A stretch of 64,000 nt of DNA. Origin: Opitutaceae bacterium. GTDB taxonomy: Bacteria > Verrucomicrobiota > Verrucomicrobiia > Opitutales > Opitutaceae. Position numbers and translations under genes: made by a program. This document shows positions 8,973 through 17,203 of the stretch, piece by piece (position 1 is the first letter of the stretch; every line of letters starts with the position of its first letter). Below the pieces are notes generated by a model, which worked only from the letters and a program-made list of their open reading frames with translations, did no database searches and was not told the origin of the DNA. The stretch spans positions 62,001 to 126,000 of the forward strand of contig JAUYAK010000095.1 in assembly GCA_030693515.1 (NCBI GenBank), in the 5' to 3' direction.

Positions 8973-11090
8973 ATGAAAAAAACGTTTCGGTTCGCCACGC
9001 TGTTCGCCACGTTGGCCTTGGTCGCTCCAGCGGTCGGCGCGGCCGACCGCCCCAACATCATCCTCATCCTCACCGACGATCTCGGCTGGGGCGACCTCGG
9101 GGTGTATTTTCAAAACGCGCGACGCGCGTCCGGCAACACTGCCTCGTTTACCACCCCGCACCTTGATCGCCTCGCCCGCGAGGGCGCGCAGCTCACGCAC
9201 CACTACTGCGCGGCGCCCGTCTGCGCGCCGTCGCGTGCGTCCCTGCTGCTCGGCGTTTCGCAGGGGCACGCCAATGTCCGCGACAACCAGTTCGACAAGG
9301 CACTCGAAAACAACCACACGCTCGCCACCGTGCTGCGTCGCGCCGGCTACGCCACCGCCGCCATAGGTAAATGGGGCCTGCATGGGCAATCCAACACCTC
9401 CACCGACGGTGCGCAGCCCGACGCGCCCGCGCATCCGCTCAACCGCGGCTTCGATTCTTTCTACGGCCTGCTCCGCCATATCGACGGCCACGAGCACTAC
9501 CCGAAGGAGGCACCCTATTTTGCCGAAAAAGCGAAGGCCCGCGGGCCCGTCAGTGTGTGGGACGGACGCTCGAACGTCACCGCCGGACTCGACAAGTGCT
9601 ACACGACCGACCTCTTCACCGCTCGCGCCAAAAATTTCATCACGGCACACACCGCGTCCACCCCGCAGCAGCCGTTCTTCCTCTATCTCGCATTCGACAC
9701 CCCGCACGCCGTCCTCGAATTACCGACCCAGGCCTATCCCGCCGGCGGCGGCCTCAAGGGTGGCCTGCAATGGCTCGGTGCGCCCGGGCGCATGATCAAC
9801 ACCGCCTCGGGCACGATCGACTCATGGATTCATCCTGATTTCGCCGCGGCCACCTACGACGATTCGCCCGATTCCGCCGCGCCGCCGAAACCCTGGCCCG
9901 ATGCCTACCGGCGCCAAGCCACCAGCGTGCGCCGCATCGACGACGCCGTGGCCGACCTGCGGCAACTGCTCGTCGATCTCCACGTCGACGAAGATACGCT
10001 CATCGTGTTCACCTCTGACAACGGACCGGAACGCGAGTCCATGCTCGGTGGTCAGTTCTCGCCCGAGTTTTTCGCGAGCTTCGGCCCCTTTGACGGTATC
10101 AAACGCGACCTGTGGGAGGGCGGCCTGCGCGTGCCGACCATCGCGTGTTGGCCCGGGCACATCCCCGCCGGACGTGTCGTGGCGCAACCGAGCGCCCAAT
10201 GGGATTGGCTACCCACCTTCGCCGAAGTCGCCGGCTTGCCCGCACCCGCTCGCACCGACGGAGTGTCCCTGTTGCCGGCGCTGACCGGACAGGGCCGGGC
10301 GAGAGAACGCGGCCCACTGTATTTCGAATACAACGTCGGTGGACGCACCCCCAGCTACCCGGCCTTCGAGCCGGGTCGACGCGACCGCCCGCGCAATCAA
10401 ATGCAGGCAGTCCGCCTGGTTGACCTGATCGGCGTGCGCTACGACGTGAAATCGGCCGACGACAAATTCGAGATCTACGATGTCGTCGCCGATCCGAAAG
10501 AAACGAAGAATCTCGCCCGTGATCCGGCGAACGGCGCACTCCAGCGAAAATTACAGGAGACCGCCCTTCAGTCCCGGCGGCCCGACTCCGCTGCACCGCG
10601 CCCCTACGACGCTGCGCTCGTGCCCGCACTCGCGACCACTGCAACCGTCGCCGGAGTTGAGTGGCGTGCCTACACCGGTCCGTTTCCGTGGGTGCCGGAT
10701 TTTGCGGCGCTGACGCCCGTCGCTACGGGCACGATGTCACGACCGGACCCTGCCGGCGTCCCGCCAAACGCTGCCGCGGGACTACTCTTCACCGGTCGCC
10801 TCGTTGTGCCGGCCGACGGTGAATACACCTTCTATCTCACGACCGACACCGGCGCCGTCCTCCGCCTGCACGAAGCCACTCTCCTTGATGCAGATTTCTG
10901 CTATGCGCACGGCACGGAGAAATCGGCGACGATACGGCTCCAAGCCGGCCCGCATCCCTTCCGATTCTCGTCGCTTCAGGCCGGCGTCCACGCCCCGGCA
11001 CTCCAGCTCGAATGGAGTGGTCCCGGATTCGCCCGCCAGCCGATCCCTGCCCGCGCCTTCGTGCGTGCTCCGGCCGCCGCCCATCCCTGA
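8973..11090 (+). CDS. Secreted sulfatase with C-terminal PA14-like domain
   Basis: 705 residues. A signal peptide (1-24) precedes LILTDDLGWGDLG with the metal-binding aspartates. The formylglycine motif CAPSR has its cysteine at residue 84. KWGLHG and SDNGPE follow in the expected order. After about residue 560 an extra beta-rich domain begins (GLLFTGRLVVPADGEYTFYL, TDTGAVLRL), which matches PA14-type carbohydrate-binding modules. The fusion suggests docking to a polysaccharide. It starts 30 bases after the PQQ dehydrogenase and probably shares its transcript. Confidence 0.92.
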   Translation: MKKTFRFATLFATLALVAPAVGAADRPNIILILTDDLGWGDLGVYFQNARRASGNTASFTTPHLDRLAREGAQLTHHYCAAPVCAPSRASLLLGVSQGHANVRDNQFDKALENNHTLATVLRRAGYATAAIGKWGLHGQSNTSTDGAQPDAPAHPLNRGFDSFYGLLRHIDGHEHYPKEAPYFAEKAKARGPVSVWDGRSNVTAGLDKCYTTDLFTARAKNFITAHTASTPQQPFFLYLAFDTPHAVLELPTQAYPAGGGLKGGLQWLGAPGRMINTASGTIDSWIHPDFAAATYDDSPDSAAPPKPWPDAYRRQATSVRRIDDAVADLRQLLVDLHVDEDTLIVFTSDNGPERESMLGGQFSPEFFASFGPFDGIKRDLWEGGLRVPTIACWPGHIPAGRVVAQPSAQWDWLPTFAEVAGLPAPARTDGVSLLPALTGQGRARERGPLYFEYNVGGRTPSYPAFEPGRRDRPRNQMQAVRLVDLIGVRYDVKSADDKFEIYDVVADPKETKNLARDPANGALQRKLQETALQSRRPDSAAPRPYDAALVPALATTATVAGVEWRAYTGPFPWVPDFAALTPVATGTMSRPDPAGVPPNAAAGLLFTGRLVVPADGEYTFYLTTDTGAVLRLHEATLLDADFCYAHGTEKSATIRLQAGPHPFRFSSLQAGVHAPALQLEWSGPGFARQPIPARAFVRAPAAAHP

Positions 11091-11306
11091 GTTTGTTCTA
11101 TTCCCCTCTCGGCAACACTCCCCCACAGAACACGCCCATGATTCAACTGGCCACGATCTCCAATTCCCGCCTCTGGGACATTGAGGCGATGGCTCGCCCA
11201 CCGTTCGGCTAAAAAATCCTGAACCATTGCAGGATGAATCCGGATTTGAATCGCACCCCGCCTAAATAAAACCCGTGTCTTTGCCGAGCGACGCGACCCA
11301 GCATTT
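11091..11306. other. Gap between host cluster and first element gene
   Basis: No gene seen. A weak stem (ATCCTG at 11216-11221 pairing with CAGGAT at 11230-11235) has no T-run, so it is not a clear terminator. No tRNA or obvious attachment repeat was found. The junction between host DNA and the mobile element probably lies between here and the integrase at 16500. Confidence 0.3.
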
Positions 11307-11639
11307 ATGACTCGGCCTCCTATGACCCCAAAAAAACGTCCCACGCACGCCACCAGCCCGCTCACCGTCGATCTCCCGATCTCGATCTTCAACCAGATCG
11401 AAGCCGCCCGAAAAGCCCACGGATTCAAGACCGCGAGTGAAACGGTGCGCTTCGCCTTGGCGCAGTTCGATTTCAGTCGGTTCACCTCGGCCAAGGAAAG
11501 GCGCCTGCAAATCTCGGTGCGCGTCCCGCGAAGTCAGCGTATGGACCTCAGGCGTGCCGCGCGGCAAAAAGGAGTCGCGATCGGTGAACTGGTGCGGGCC
11601 GCGATCGAAAATCTTAAGACCAACCGGAAACGCGGATAG
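11307..11639 (+). CDS. Double ribbon-helix-helix-like protein
   Basis: 110 residues. Two similar beta-alpha-alpha units are visible. One runs at about residues 18-55 (PLTVDLPISIFNQIEAARK, then a helix ending RFALAQFDFS). The second runs at about 66-103 (QISVRVPRSQRMDLRRAAR, then GELVRAAIENL). Ribbon-helix-helix proteins normally dimerise, so a single chain holding two units could bind an operator as a monomer. An internal ATG at 11322 is an equally possible start. It precedes the HU-like gene and is the first likely gene of the mobile element. Fold call is by pattern only. Confidence 0.6.
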   Translation: MTRPPMTPKKRPTHATSPLTVDLPISIFNQIEAARKAHGFKTASETVRFALAQFDFSRFTSAKERRLQISVRVPRSQRMDLRRAARQKGVAIGELVRAAIENLKTNRKRG

Positions 11640-11669
11640 AGCCTCGATCAACACCGTGCAATTAACCCC

Positions 11670-11984
11670 ATGCCCAACCTGACCAAACATGAGATCGTGC
11701 TGGAGATTTTCCGGAAGACCGGATTCCCGCAGAAACAGATCGTCGATAACGTGCAGCAGACGCTCGACACTATCCGGCGCGCGCTGGCCGACGGACGGAA
11801 CGTCGAGCTGCGCAATTTCGGGGTTCTGGAGGTGCAAGTGCGCCGGCCGCGCGTCGGCCGGAATCCCAATAGACCCGACCAGACAGTCATCATTCCGCTG
11901 CGAGCGGTGGTAAAATTCAAGGCCGGCAAAATCCTCAAACAGGAACTCAAGAAGATCGACCTCGCGAAATTCCAGCAGCGCTGA
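11670..11984 (+). CDS. HU/IHF-family DNA-binding protein
   Basis: 104 residues, slightly longer than typical HU (90). The N-terminal helical pair (TKHEIVLEIFRKTGF, VQQTLDTIRRALADG) leads into VELRNFGVLEVQVRRPRVGRNP, the family signature with the DNA-intercalating arm (GRNPNRPDQ). It ends in a lysine-rich helix (KAGKILKQELKK). It bends DNA and could serve chromosome packing or integrase and relaxosome complexes. Its place beside an integrase-bearing region suggests it belongs to the element, though it could be a host HU gene. Confidence 0.9.
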   Translation: MPNLTKHEIVLEIFRKTGFPQKQIVDNVQQTLDTIRRALADGRNVELRNFGVLEVQVRRPRVGRNPNRPDQTVIIPLRAVVKFKAGKILKQELKKIDLAKFQQR

Positions 11985-12746
11985 GACGACGACATCGCTC
12001 GACCGGCTTCGCGACAACGAAGCCAATTTCACCGGCACACCTTCGATTTCCTGCACCGGGTTCGGTGTCTCCGCCGGTGAGTCCGGCTGCACAAGGTTGC
12101 CAAGCAGTCCTCCATCCTGGCGACAATGCATTCGTCGCGGGTTCCTGAATAGCGTTGGCGGCCATCGCGACGAGTCACGGCTGTTCAACTCACGGCCACA
12201 GCGGGCAGACTTCGCTGGCGACCTGTAAGCCGTCATCTTGGGCATTTACAGGTCAAGCCGGGTCAAGCACCGCGATGATGGTTACGTCTCGAAGCCGGGA
12301 CGATCGGGAGCATGGCATTGACGCCCTACGGCGGGCTGGTGCCGTGAACGGCATTCGCGATCGACTGGTCGCATCACCGTAAGAGAAGTCTCGCAGGCAG
12401 CCGGCCTTTCCGATCATTCGCAGATGGCCCGCCATTTTCGCGCCATGAAGACGCCTCCACCTCGGGACTAGATTCCATCACGGCAGTCGAGAGAATCGCC
12501 GACACTTTCGAGACAATCATCTCACCTCCCGCCTGTTATCGTGCCCACGATGCGATTCAATGCGGTGGATGCGGAAGCGCGACCAATTCATCTTCATCAG
12601 GGCTGACGGCAAAGTTCAGCCGGTGCCTCGATATACAAGTCGTGAGACCACGGCGGCACCCGTTGCCGACTGCGGGCAGAGCGCAACGCGGTCGAACCGG
12701 GCCGCAGCGGTTCACGCTACGGGGCAGAATGGAGGCGGGCGTTCAC
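11985..12746. other. Mostly non-coding stretch with gene debris
   Basis: About 760 bases without an intact gene. The only recognisable piece is an AraC-type helix-turn-helix fragment at 12370-12471. The rest shows short stop-broken frames, consistent with decayed DNA at the host-element junction. No repeat or RNA gene was recognised. Confidence 0.5.
12370..12471 (+). pseudogene. Fragment of an AraC-family regulator
   Basis: A 33-codon open stretch ending at a TAG reads RITVREVSQAAGLSDHSQMA and then RHFR. That is the second helix-turn-helix of an AraC/XylS regulator, normally followed by a G-x-x-P-x-x-Y/F tail. Upstream in the same frame no further AraC sequence is seen and there is no plausible start. 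It is a remnant, perhaps of a transcription factor disrupted when the element inserted. Confidence 0.6.
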
Positions 12747-13925
12747 ATGGCACTCCAACCAGCGCGAAATGATCAAGGACGGAATGGTCACTTGCCGGCA
12801 AACGGACATGGCTATCAGGACAACCGCGTTCAGTTTGAGGAATTTTATGCACTTCAGCGCACGCTCGTGGATCAACTTGCCCGGCACCCGGTCCTCGTTC
12901 GCGCCTGGCTGGATTCAATGCCCCCGCGGGACGATGAGGCCACGGAGTCTTCTGGCGCGTCGAAATCGTGGCGCGCCGCGCGCGTCAGCGCCGCCCGACG
13001 CCGGACACTATCGGATTTGATCGCCAGCGTTGAGCAGAACGCCGAGCACAGCCATCTGCTCGCCGCTTTCCTGCTCACCTCTTTGCCTGTTGAAAGTTAC
13101 TTCACGATCGCTGCGGGCGACGCCACGTCCGGCACAGCCGGAAACGCCTTGAGCGTTTCCTGCCGGGTCATCAACGCAAAGAGAAACGAACTTTTTGACG
13201 CAAACCTCGGCTTGGCAAAAGCGGCGGTGCGCGGTCGGCGAAACTATGATGAATTGCTCAGCGCTGCCCTCGTCGGACTGCTGGCCGCGATCGACCGTTA
13301 CGTGCCGAACAACGAGACGTCGGCCCGGTTTGGATATTTTGCGACATTTTGGATTCGCTATCACATTTCCCGTTACACGCAAAAGACCAGCGGCGTCGTG
13401 CCGGTTTCGATCAATCAGCAGCGAATCATCCGCCGGATTGATCGCTTCGTTGAGCAATGCCGCGCCGAGGGGCGGCCTGAGCCGACGCAATTCGAGATCT
13501 GTTCCGCTTTGAGCATCAGTGCCGACGCCTACGGCTCATTCTTGCGGCGACCAGTCGTCATTTCGCTCGACCAATCCGCCTCGTCCGAGGGCGATGAGAG
13601 AGAACGCGAGGTGTCGCTCGCCAACGTGATCGCAGCCGAAGGACCGGAGCCGGATCAGGAAGTGGAAGATTCTGAGATCGCGCGATACCTTCGCGATTTG
13701 CTGCGGAAAGAAGTGCCGGCCTTTGGTCGAGTGATGCTGTCCTATGCGCGGCGAGTCGGTTCATTATCCGATGCCGCGGAGGACTACCTTTTGGCGTTGG
13801 AAGATCAGGCGTTGGTGCGACTGAGATCTCGTGTGAGATTGAGCACAAATCGGGATCCGGGCGGATATGTCGCCTTTCACGTTCAATCTCGCTCGGTATT
13901 AAACTCACACGAGTCGTCGGGCTAA
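12747..13925 (+). CDS. Sigma-70 family RNA polymerase sigma factor, region 4 degenerate
   Basis: 392 residues from ATG 12747, chosen because GGAGG lies about 10 bases upstream; in-frame starts exist at 12642 and 12729. The middle carries sigma region 2 (NELFDANLGLAKAAVRG, then LLSAALVGLLAAIDRYVP, then FATFWIRYHISRYTQK), the part that melts the -10 element. Region 3-like sequence follows (RIIRRIDRFVEQCRAEGRP). The C-terminal end has an LSDAAEDYLLALEDQALVRL helix pattern but no canonical region 4 helix-turn-helix. It could therefore favour promoters without a -35 element. It is one of two sigma factors on the element and a candidate reader of the two promoter motifs found here. Confidence 0.75.
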   Translation: MALQPARNDQGRNGHLPANGHGYQDNRVQFEEFYALQRTLVDQLARHPVLVRAWLDSMPPRDDEATESSGASKSWRAARVSAARRRTLSDLIASVEQNAEHSHLLAAFLLTSLPVESYFTIAAGDATSGTAGNALSVSCRVINAKRNELFDANLGLAKAAVRGRRNYDELLSAALVGLLAAIDRYVPNNETSARFGYFATFWIRYHISRYTQKTSGVVPVSINQQRIIRRIDRFVEQCRAEGRPEPTQFEICSALSISADAYGSFLRRPVVISLDQSASSEGDEREREVSLANVIAAEGPEPDQEVEDSEIARYLRDLLRKEVPAFGRVMLSYARRVGSLSDAAEDYLLALEDQALVRLRSRVRLSTNRDPGGYVAFHVQSRSVLNSHESSG

Positions 13926-15181
13926 GCGGTCGGCGACGCGGGCTCCACCTCGGCGCCTGGTGATCCAATCACGGCCGATACACTCAACGGTGACTGGCCA
14001 CAAACATAGGTGCGTTCGGAAATCTTTGTGGCCCCGGCCGGCCCTTCCCGACTCGGCGCCTCCGCAGCGGTCGCAAGGTCTTTCCCTTGGGTTTGCCACC
14101 ATGTGGCCGCATCGTGCCATGCATAGGGTTGCCCTTTGCCATTTGAGCCCAACCCGACATTCACGATCCGCATGCCGTTTTCATTTCTCATGCACTGAAG
14201 AAATGTCAGCCTCCGCTCGCTGGTCGGAGGCAGGGCGGCCGACGCGCGGAGCGCGCGCAAGAGCAATTCCGGTGCGACTAAAACCTCGGCCGACTCCGGC
14301 GCTTCGACCGAAGCGACCAAGCCCCTTGCGGGCGAATCAGGCAACTCCGGTCTTAGTCGCATCGTTACCAAATCTTTTGAAACTGGCTTCCGCTCTCGCG
14401 GTCCATTTGTCACAGCCGTGCTCGCATCATCACGGCCCGCGGTCTCAACGATCTTTTGGGATGTATCTCCAGTGGTCACGGCCAATCCAGGCGGGGAAAC
14501 GGCCGACTTTTCGATGGTCGCTGAACTCGGCTGGAAACCCGGGGATTCGGTCACGGTATCTTTATTCTTCGAGAGGATAGAAGCGACAGCTTGCTCGGTT
14601 GATTTTGGATCGACGATCACCGGAGAGCGGATCGCAGCGTCAACGACGGGAACGGCGTAGCCGAGCTTGGCCAATTCGCGGAAACACCGGTGCAATTGCT
14701 CCGTAACCGGAGAATCGGGAGCAAACGTCAAATCGACCGACGCTGTGGATTGAGCGGACGGTGTTTCGGTAGTTCGATTCGAAATATTTTCACCCCACCG
14801 CACATGCATTCCGCCGGCATCCAAGAAGATTTCCTTGGCGTGCCCATTCTGCATTCGGACATCTGGATCGAAGGAATGCTGCGGGCCTTGCCATACGGAA
14901 CCACGTTGCGCCGGCGGCGAGGCCTGCTCACCAGAGTCGCGTCCAGCGCTGAACAAGCCCTTGAAAAAAGCACCGATCCGTGAAAACAGGCCGCTAGCCG
15001 CCGGCTGATCCACGCGTGCAGCGACGCTCGCCGCGATTTTTTCATGCAGGTTCCGAAATGACTCATACGCCTCGGAGCGTGGATCGGCGCGGAAGAGTAT
15101 GCGACGGCCGTTGAGCTCAATGGCCACGTGTTCGGCCTCAACGACGAGATCTTTGAGAACTGCGCTGCGTGGTTCCGGCAT
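13922..15181 (-). CDS. Hypothetical protein
   Basis: 419 residues, no family recognised. The N-terminus (residues 1-60) looks folded, with a LKDLVVEAEHVAIELNGRR strand pair. A short amphipathic stretch FSRIGAFFKGLF follows, then a long low-complexity Ser/Thr/Pro/Glu region. The last 100 residues include a helix (VAPELLLRALRASAALPPT) and an RMVNVGLGSNGKGQ-like turn. Its 3' end overlaps the end of the sigma gene by four bases in convergent orientation. Long disordered spacers suggest a multi-domain adaptor, but no function can be assigned. Confidence 0.6.
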   Translation of the reverse strand: MPEPRSAVLKDLVVEAEHVAIELNGRRILFRADPRSEAYESFRNLHEKIAASVAARVDQPAASGLFSRIGAFFKGLFSAGRDSGEQASPPAQRGSVWQGPQHSFDPDVRMQNGHAKEIFLDAGGMHVRWGENISNRTTETPSAQSTASVDLTFAPDSPVTEQLHRCFRELAKLGYAVPVVDAAIRSPVIVDPKSTEQAVASILSKNKDTVTESPGFQPSSATIEKSAVSPPGLAVTTGDTSQKIVETAGRDDASTAVTNGPRERKPVSKDLVTMRLRPELPDSPARGLVASVEAPESAEVLVAPELLLRALRASAALPPTSERRLTFLQCMRNENGMRIVNVGLGSNGKGQPYAWHDAATWWQTQGKDLATAAEAPSREGPAGATKISERTYVCGQSPLSVSAVIGSPGAEVEPASPTA

Positions 15182-15295
15182 TGCTTGATCCTAGCAAGGG
15201 CGCCGTCGGAAACCCGTTTGAAGGAACCCGATATTAGCGACGGGGGCGGCGAAAAAATCCTGGGCGTGTCACGCTATCCCCAACGTTCAGTCCCG

Positions 15296-15305
15296 CTATC
15301 TGCGC
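15296..15305 (+). promoter_or_regulatory. Class I motif CTATCTGCGC
   Basis: Copy of the YTATCTGCGG element, 15 bases before the ATG at 15321. Here a short leader of about 13 bases would be expected. Confidence 0.5.
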
Positions 15306-15320
15306 ACAATCCCAACTCAC

Positions 15321-16463
15321 ATGCGCCTCACCGATTGCCCGAGAAACCAGACGATTCGCCGGACTGCATTTGTGGAAAGAGCGACCGAGTTACTCCCCCA
15401 CTCCGCCGCAGAGATTGAGGAAACCGCGCTTGCCCGCTATGGTTCCGGCTCTCCGCACGCACCGTCATCCCCCACCTTGTCGGATCGGATCGACTCGAAA
15501 ATTCGCTTCTACACGTGGTTCGCGGAAGGAAAACCGGCGGAGTTTAGCTTTCGCCCCGATGTCATGCCCGACGGCGAGATCGACTCGCGCTTTGCCCGAT
15601 GCTGGCAGGCTGCCGTCAACGCGACTCTCGGCCTGACGGCCCGCTTTGCCTTGCGCGCAGGTGGGTTTCGCGTGCCCCTTCCCGGCGGATACTACCGGTT
15701 CAACCGTTCGGTGCTGCTGAGCAACGCGACTGACGACGGGAGCGATGTAGTCGTGACTGTCGCGCCTAAATTGCTGCAAAAGGGCGGGCTTTACCGCGCG
15801 ACGATCACAACTGAAGGCGTAGCTTTGGACTCACTCGACGCGGTGTTTCTACGTTGGAAAATCGCCTTGCGGATGTTGCGTCGCTACCGCCGGACCGTGA
15901 GACCGGAAATTCTTCGCCGCCTGCGTGCAGGCATTCCCTTCGAGTTTGCGCGCGATCACGGCGAGCTATGCGTCACCCTGCGAAGCGGCCGGATGCCGAA
16001 GGAGACGAAGGATGACTATAAACGCCGTGCCGCCATTTTTAGCAGCCGCCTCGACCGCGTGCGCGATGCGCTCGCCGCCCTCGCCGCCGAGGGCCAGGCC
16101 GCAGCGGAGCAATTCGCCGCGCGCCCGGAGATCGCGGCGGCCGAACTCGCACAGGCGCGCGAGACCGCCATCGCCGACTATCGTGCGGCGCGAGACCGGT
16201 TCTGGCATTCGGCGCTGGAGAGCTATCACAAAACCACCCTCCCCGGCTTTCCCTTTCGCACGCCGAGCGAAGTGCACGGACGTCTCAAATCCAGCCTTTC
16301 CCACCGCCAGCGCGAACGGTTCGACCACACGCACGCGTTTTTCGTCTCGGCGTTTCGCCGAGTCATGGAATTCGGTTGGAATCCGCTGGAGGAAACACCG
16401 GCCGATACACGGCGCAGCGAGCATGCGAGCCAGCAAATGCTCGCCATGGAGTTCTCCGCCTGA
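15321..16463 (+). CDS. Hypothetical protein, possible core-binding partner of the integrase
   Basis: 380 residues of unknown function. Residues 50-190 look like a mixed alpha/beta domain (RIDSKIRFYTWFAEGKPAEF, then FRVPLPGGYYRFNR, then VVVTVAPKLLQKGGLYRATI). From residue 200 it is strongly helical and basic with coiled-coil character (RWKIALRMLRRYRR, LDRVRDALAALAAEGQAAAE). It ends 36 bases before the compact integrase, which lacks its own N-terminal DNA-binding domain, so a partner role is conceivable but purely positional. A class I motif lies upstream. Confidence 0.6.
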   Translation: MRLTDCPRNQTIRRTAFVERATELLPHSAAEIEETALARYGSGSPHAPSSPTLSDRIDSKIRFYTWFAEGKPAEFSFRPDVMPDGEIDSRFARCWQAAVNATLGLTARFALRAGGFRVPLPGGYYRFNRSVLLSNATDDGSDVVVTVAPKLLQKGGLYRATITTEGVALDSLDAVFLRWKIALRMLRRYRRTVRPEILRRLRAGIPFEFARDHGELCVTLRSGRMPKETKDDYKRRAAIFSSRLDRVRDALAALAAEGQAAAEQFAARPEIAAAELAQARETAIADYRAARDRFWHSALESYHKTTLPGFPFRTPSEVHGRLKSSLSHRQRERFDHTHAFFVSAFRRVMEFGWNPLEETPADTRRSEHASQQMLAMEFSA

Positions 16464-16486
16464 ATCCGGGGTCGTGGCGGCGCTCG

Positions 16487-16496
16487 TTATCTGCGG
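16487..16496 (+). promoter_or_regulatory. Class I motif TTATCTGCGG before integrase
   Basis: TTATCT is followed by 7 bases and then the integrase ATG (16500), so a transcript starting 7 bases past the hexamer would begin at the start codon. Confidence 0.7.
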
Positions 16497-16499
16497 AGC

Positions 16500-17165
16500 A
16501 TGTGCGCCACTCGTGCCCTGACCCCAGCCGAACAGACCGAAATGACCGCGTCGCTTGATCGGGCGCGCGACCGGCTGCTATTTCTGTTCGGCCTCTACAC
16601 CGGCTTTCGCATCCACGAATTGCTGGCCATTCGCTGCGGCGATGCCTGGAACGACGGACGCGCGGCCAAGGAAATCACCCTCGCGCGGCGTCAGCTCAAA
16701 GGCGGCGACGGCCGCAAAGCGCGCCGCGTTCGTGCGCGCACCGTGCCGCTCCATCCCGCACTGCAAGCGGCGCTGCAGACTTACATGCAGGCGAGTTTTC
16801 CCAACGGAGGCCCGCCGGTCGAAAAATTTCTCTTCAAAAGCAGGAAAGGCGCAAACTCGCCTATCACGGTCGGGCATGCGTGGCGCATCATCAAGAGTTC
16901 AGCGCGACGGCTGGGATTTGATCACCGCATCGCAACCCACTCCATGCGGAAGACCTTCGCGCGCGCCATCTACGACCAATCCGGCCACGACATAGTGCTG
17001 ACGCAGCGCGCGCTGAACCACCGCGCGATCACCACCACCTCGCAGTATTTGGAATCAACGCAGGCCGACGTCGCGGCCGCCGTCCTCGGTCTCGGCGGCC
17101 CGCTGCAGCCACTGCCGCCAAAGGTGGCGCCTCACGAGCAGCGGCCGACGCAAGCGACCGCCTAG
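16500..17165 (+). CDS. Compact tyrosine recombinase (integrase)
   Basis: 221 residues, only the catalytic half of a tyrosine recombinase (usual length 300-400). Catalytic residues are visible in order: R37 (YTGFRIHELLAIR), a lysine in the K67-K73 region, H147 and R150 (THSMRK), H174 (LNHR) and the nucleophile Y183 (TSQYLES). The N-terminal SAM-like arm and core-binding domain is absent. It probably catalyses integration and excision of the element. It carries the class I motif, so it should be co-regulated with the accessory genes. The start is set by the motif spacing. Confidence 0.88.
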   Translation: MCATRALTPAEQTEMTASLDRARDRLLFLFGLYTGFRIHELLAIRCGDAWNDGRAAKEITLARRQLKGGDGRKARRVRARTVPLHPALQAALQTYMQASFPNGGPPVEKFLFKSRKGANSPITVGHAWRIIKSSARRLGFDHRIATHSMRKTFARAIYDQSGHDIVLTQRALNHRAITTTSQYLESTQADVAAAVLGLGGPLQPLPPKVAPHEQRPTQATA

Positions 17166-17191
17166 AAAAGTGTCGCCGCCCTCCCCTGCCA

Positions 17192-17201
17192 CTATCTGCG
17201 G
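17192..17201 (+). promoter_or_regulatory. Class I motif CTATCTGCGG before sigma gene
   Basis: CTATCT plus 6 bases leads straight into the GTG at 17204 that I take as the start of the second sigma factor, implying possible autoregulation. Confidence 0.65.
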
Positions 17202-17203
17202 GC

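Noticed and set aside
11091-11306. Search for a tRNA or attachment repeat at the host-element junction
   Set aside because: No cloverleaf-like arms or repeated core sequence could be seen; a weak hairpin is all that is present.
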